Below are positions 62,198 through 64,000 of a DNA stretch of 64,000 nucleotides, piece by piece. A program made the translations under genes and the position numbers. The notes under the pieces were generated by a model, which was not told the origin of the DNA, made no database searches, and was given only the letters and a program-made list of their open reading frames with translations. Location: the NCBI GenBank assembly GCA_022266195.1, contig WHVY01000001.1, positions 5,146,001 to 5,210,000 of the forward strand, in the 5' to 3' direction. This stretch comes from Tetranychus cinnabarinus. Taxonomy: Eukaryota; Arthropoda; Arachnida; Trombidiformes; Tetranychidae. Numbering within the stretch: position 1 is the stretch's first letter; every line of letters begins with the position of its first letter.

Positions 62198-62560
62198 TAA
62201 ATAGTAATCCACAGATTTAAAAAAATTCACTCTACATCTTTATATCTGTACATCTTTATCTCTATACTATAATCTACTCTTTGTTGAATAATTCGAGAAA
62301 ACGTTAATATTCATGACCACATCTAACTGCATGCATTGATTTAAAATCTTATACTTATGTTTGTACCAAATTTGACTGTTCTCAAATTCAAATATCATCA
62401 TAGAAAAATCTTATCATAGAACAATTTCAATGAATCGAATCTTGCATTTCAGTATCTCTCTATGACTTTGGACAAGTTCCCACAATGCATAATCGGCTTC
62501 TCAAAACAAAACCTTGAGCCAAAACCATCAACCAAGTAACTGTTCAGAAAATGTTTGACA
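62198..62560. other. Spacer between the MITE and the ABCH fragment
   Basis: About 360 AT-rich bases. No gene or element recognised. Confidence 0.5.
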
Positions 62561-62985
62561 GTCAATTTCCACCTTTCATGATGATATAACTACTCCATTG
62601 TATGAACGAAGCATATCTGCTGGTTCAACACCAACCCAATTCATATTGAGTCACCTTATTTCTTCCCTTTGCCTACCTTCGCTCATCAGTTTACCCGTTC
62701 TGATTTGCATTATTGACATTTTCCATGCAACAGCTAAAGGTTCACTTTTCCTCACCTGGTTCATCTATTTGATAAACATTGTTTCAGCCATTGTAACTGC
62801 CTTCTTGATGGCGACCATGAAACTTGATATGTTCATTGTCCTTTGTTGTGCCTCTGCTTATGATTTTTTGTCCATCTTTTGCGGTGCTGGTAATATTTCA
62901 GCAGACGCATTGCCATACTTTATGAAGCCTTTAACATGGGTATTTCCAAATAAGCACAATAATGAGGCAATGATTCGTGTCATGG
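62561..62985 (+). pseudogene. Partial ABCH copy (membrane-domain fragment)
   Basis: These 425 bp align without gaps to 59225-59649 of the ABCH gene. I counted nine mismatches by eye, all in the first half; roughly the last 200 bp are identical. The similarity starts at GTCAATTTCC and stops after GTGTCATGG, both inside the coding sequence. The copy has no ATP-binding domain and no C-terminus. It keeps an open frame, running on to a stop at 63011 after a few unrelated residues. It covers about four membrane helices. No poly-A tract or target duplication is visible. It is best read as a segmental fragment of the ABCH gene or of a close paralogue, not a functional transporter. Confidence 0.88.
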
Positions 62986-63011
62986 GGTTCCCTGTCAATT
63001 CACCGCACTAA

Positions 63012-64000
63012 TCCTTTGAGTAAACAAAAGCTTGAAAATATTTCACAATTTAGGGAGGAAAATAAGCTTTTGACTTTCATTAAATTTTAAGCTAGAGTCA
63101 ATGTTAAGGTGTAAAGTTAAATTTTATTGGTTAATCAAACACCTAAATATCGGTACAAACTGAAACTTTGCACAAGAGATTAACTGAACATCATCAATAA
63201 TGAGTGTCGAAAAAATGGTGTGCATGCGAAACGCTTAAAATGTCCTAAAGCGCGTTTATACAAGTACGATATTGTCCGTTAAGGGTGCGTTTCCGCATAA
63301 AATGATCTGTATATTCGAACTCAGTTCGTCGAGTTCTAAAAAGTCTCAAAGTTTCATCAAGAAATTCTTCAGACTAGATACAAAAGTTATACCAAACGAT
63401 TTTCAAAAAGTTTTCATTAACTTTAAATCCAAGTCAAATGAACATCAATAGGTTGAGTTGCCACTGCCATCTATTGAAATAATATTGTACTTCGAGTAAA
63501 TACAAAATCATTACACAACTTGATCAACGATCAATTATTATTACATGATTTCAGAGCTTTTACAATATTACCGAACTAACAATCAATTCGTATATCCATT
63601 CCTGACTATGCTTTAGATATCTGGGGTAAAATAGCCATTGTTCATGTTGAATGGATGAATATTGTTAACTTTGTTTATAAGGACAAAAATTTTTACCATT
63701 AGCTTTCTGTGTCACTATTTTGTTGAAAAACACTAATGTCATAAAACTAAAGATCGTTCTGTTTCCTGTTGAAGAGATATATTAGCTTGTTGAGAAAGTT
63801 CTGATATCCTTAAAATTTTTGTATTTCAAATATTTCCATTAGCTTTTAAAATGTCATTCGGTCGAGCCACTCTTGTGAGGTTAGACTGAAAGTAAATCTG
63901 AAAGGATTGAAGATGATTTTTAATTCTTGATGTTGCTTAGCAATTGTGAAAAGCCAAACGAAAAATGTTTCAAATCATGAAAAGCAAATTAATCTGATGG
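63012..64000. other. Right-end region without a supported gene
   Basis: About 1 kb. The stretch 63170-63420 has several CG dinucleotides and looks like old repeat sequence, but I found no partner in this window. A CTCF-like motif lies at 63462-63475. No coding exon recognised. Confidence 0.5.
63462..63475 (-). promoter_or_regulatory. CTCF-like AATAGATGGCAGTG motif
   Basis: The minus strand matches ASYAGRKGGCRSYR at thirteen of fourteen positions. It lies in the gap right of the ABCH fragment. Confidence 0.4.

Overview
This window is animal nuclear DNA, most likely from an acariform mite and plausibly a spider mite. The sequence is strongly AT-rich. Coding exons are broken by GT-AG introns, many under 100 bp and a few of several kb. 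The gene content is arthropod: an RR-type cuticle protein, an ABCH-like half transporter, a 7-TM gustatory-receptor-like protein, and an allatotropin-like neuropeptide ending TARGF-G-KR. The species call is inference. Exon joins were worked out by hand from splice sites, reading phase and protein-family continuity; no search was run.

Left part (1-24200, genes on the minus strand). The 5' coding end of a forkhead gene runs off the left edge. A near-perfect 0.8 kb foldback repeat follows (1597-2399). Next are an RGK-type small GTPase with a 6.1 kb intron (2983-10610), a costars/ABRA-like protein in three exons (12300-18376), and a six-exon S28 serine carboxypeptidase (20203-24194).

Middle (24900-40481). 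Minus strand: an unrecognised single-pass membrane protein, a His-rich cuticle protein with a TATA box, and a KLHDC10-like kelch protein. A six-exon lipase maturation factor lies on the plus strand, divergent from the kelch gene. Two different tetraspanins then follow on the minus strand.

Right part (40482-64000). After a 6.2 kb gene-poor gap come plus-strand genes: a myristoylated neuronal calcium sensor (its 3.8 kb intron holds a decayed 1.3 kb inverted repeat), the allatotropin-like precursor, the gustatory-receptor-like gene and the ABCH transporter. The last 4 kb is repeat-rich. It holds a two-exon minus-strand gene of unknown function, a TA-flanked MITE, and a 425-bp ungapped partial copy of the ABCH gene.

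The genes do not form one pathway; this looks like ordinary arthropod gene order. The points most worth a second look are the GTPase with a substituted P-loop, the foldback elements, the recent ABCH fragment, the recurring CTCF-like AGATGGC motif in gene gaps, and the unknown Cys/His gene. I saw no convincing new multi-gene system.
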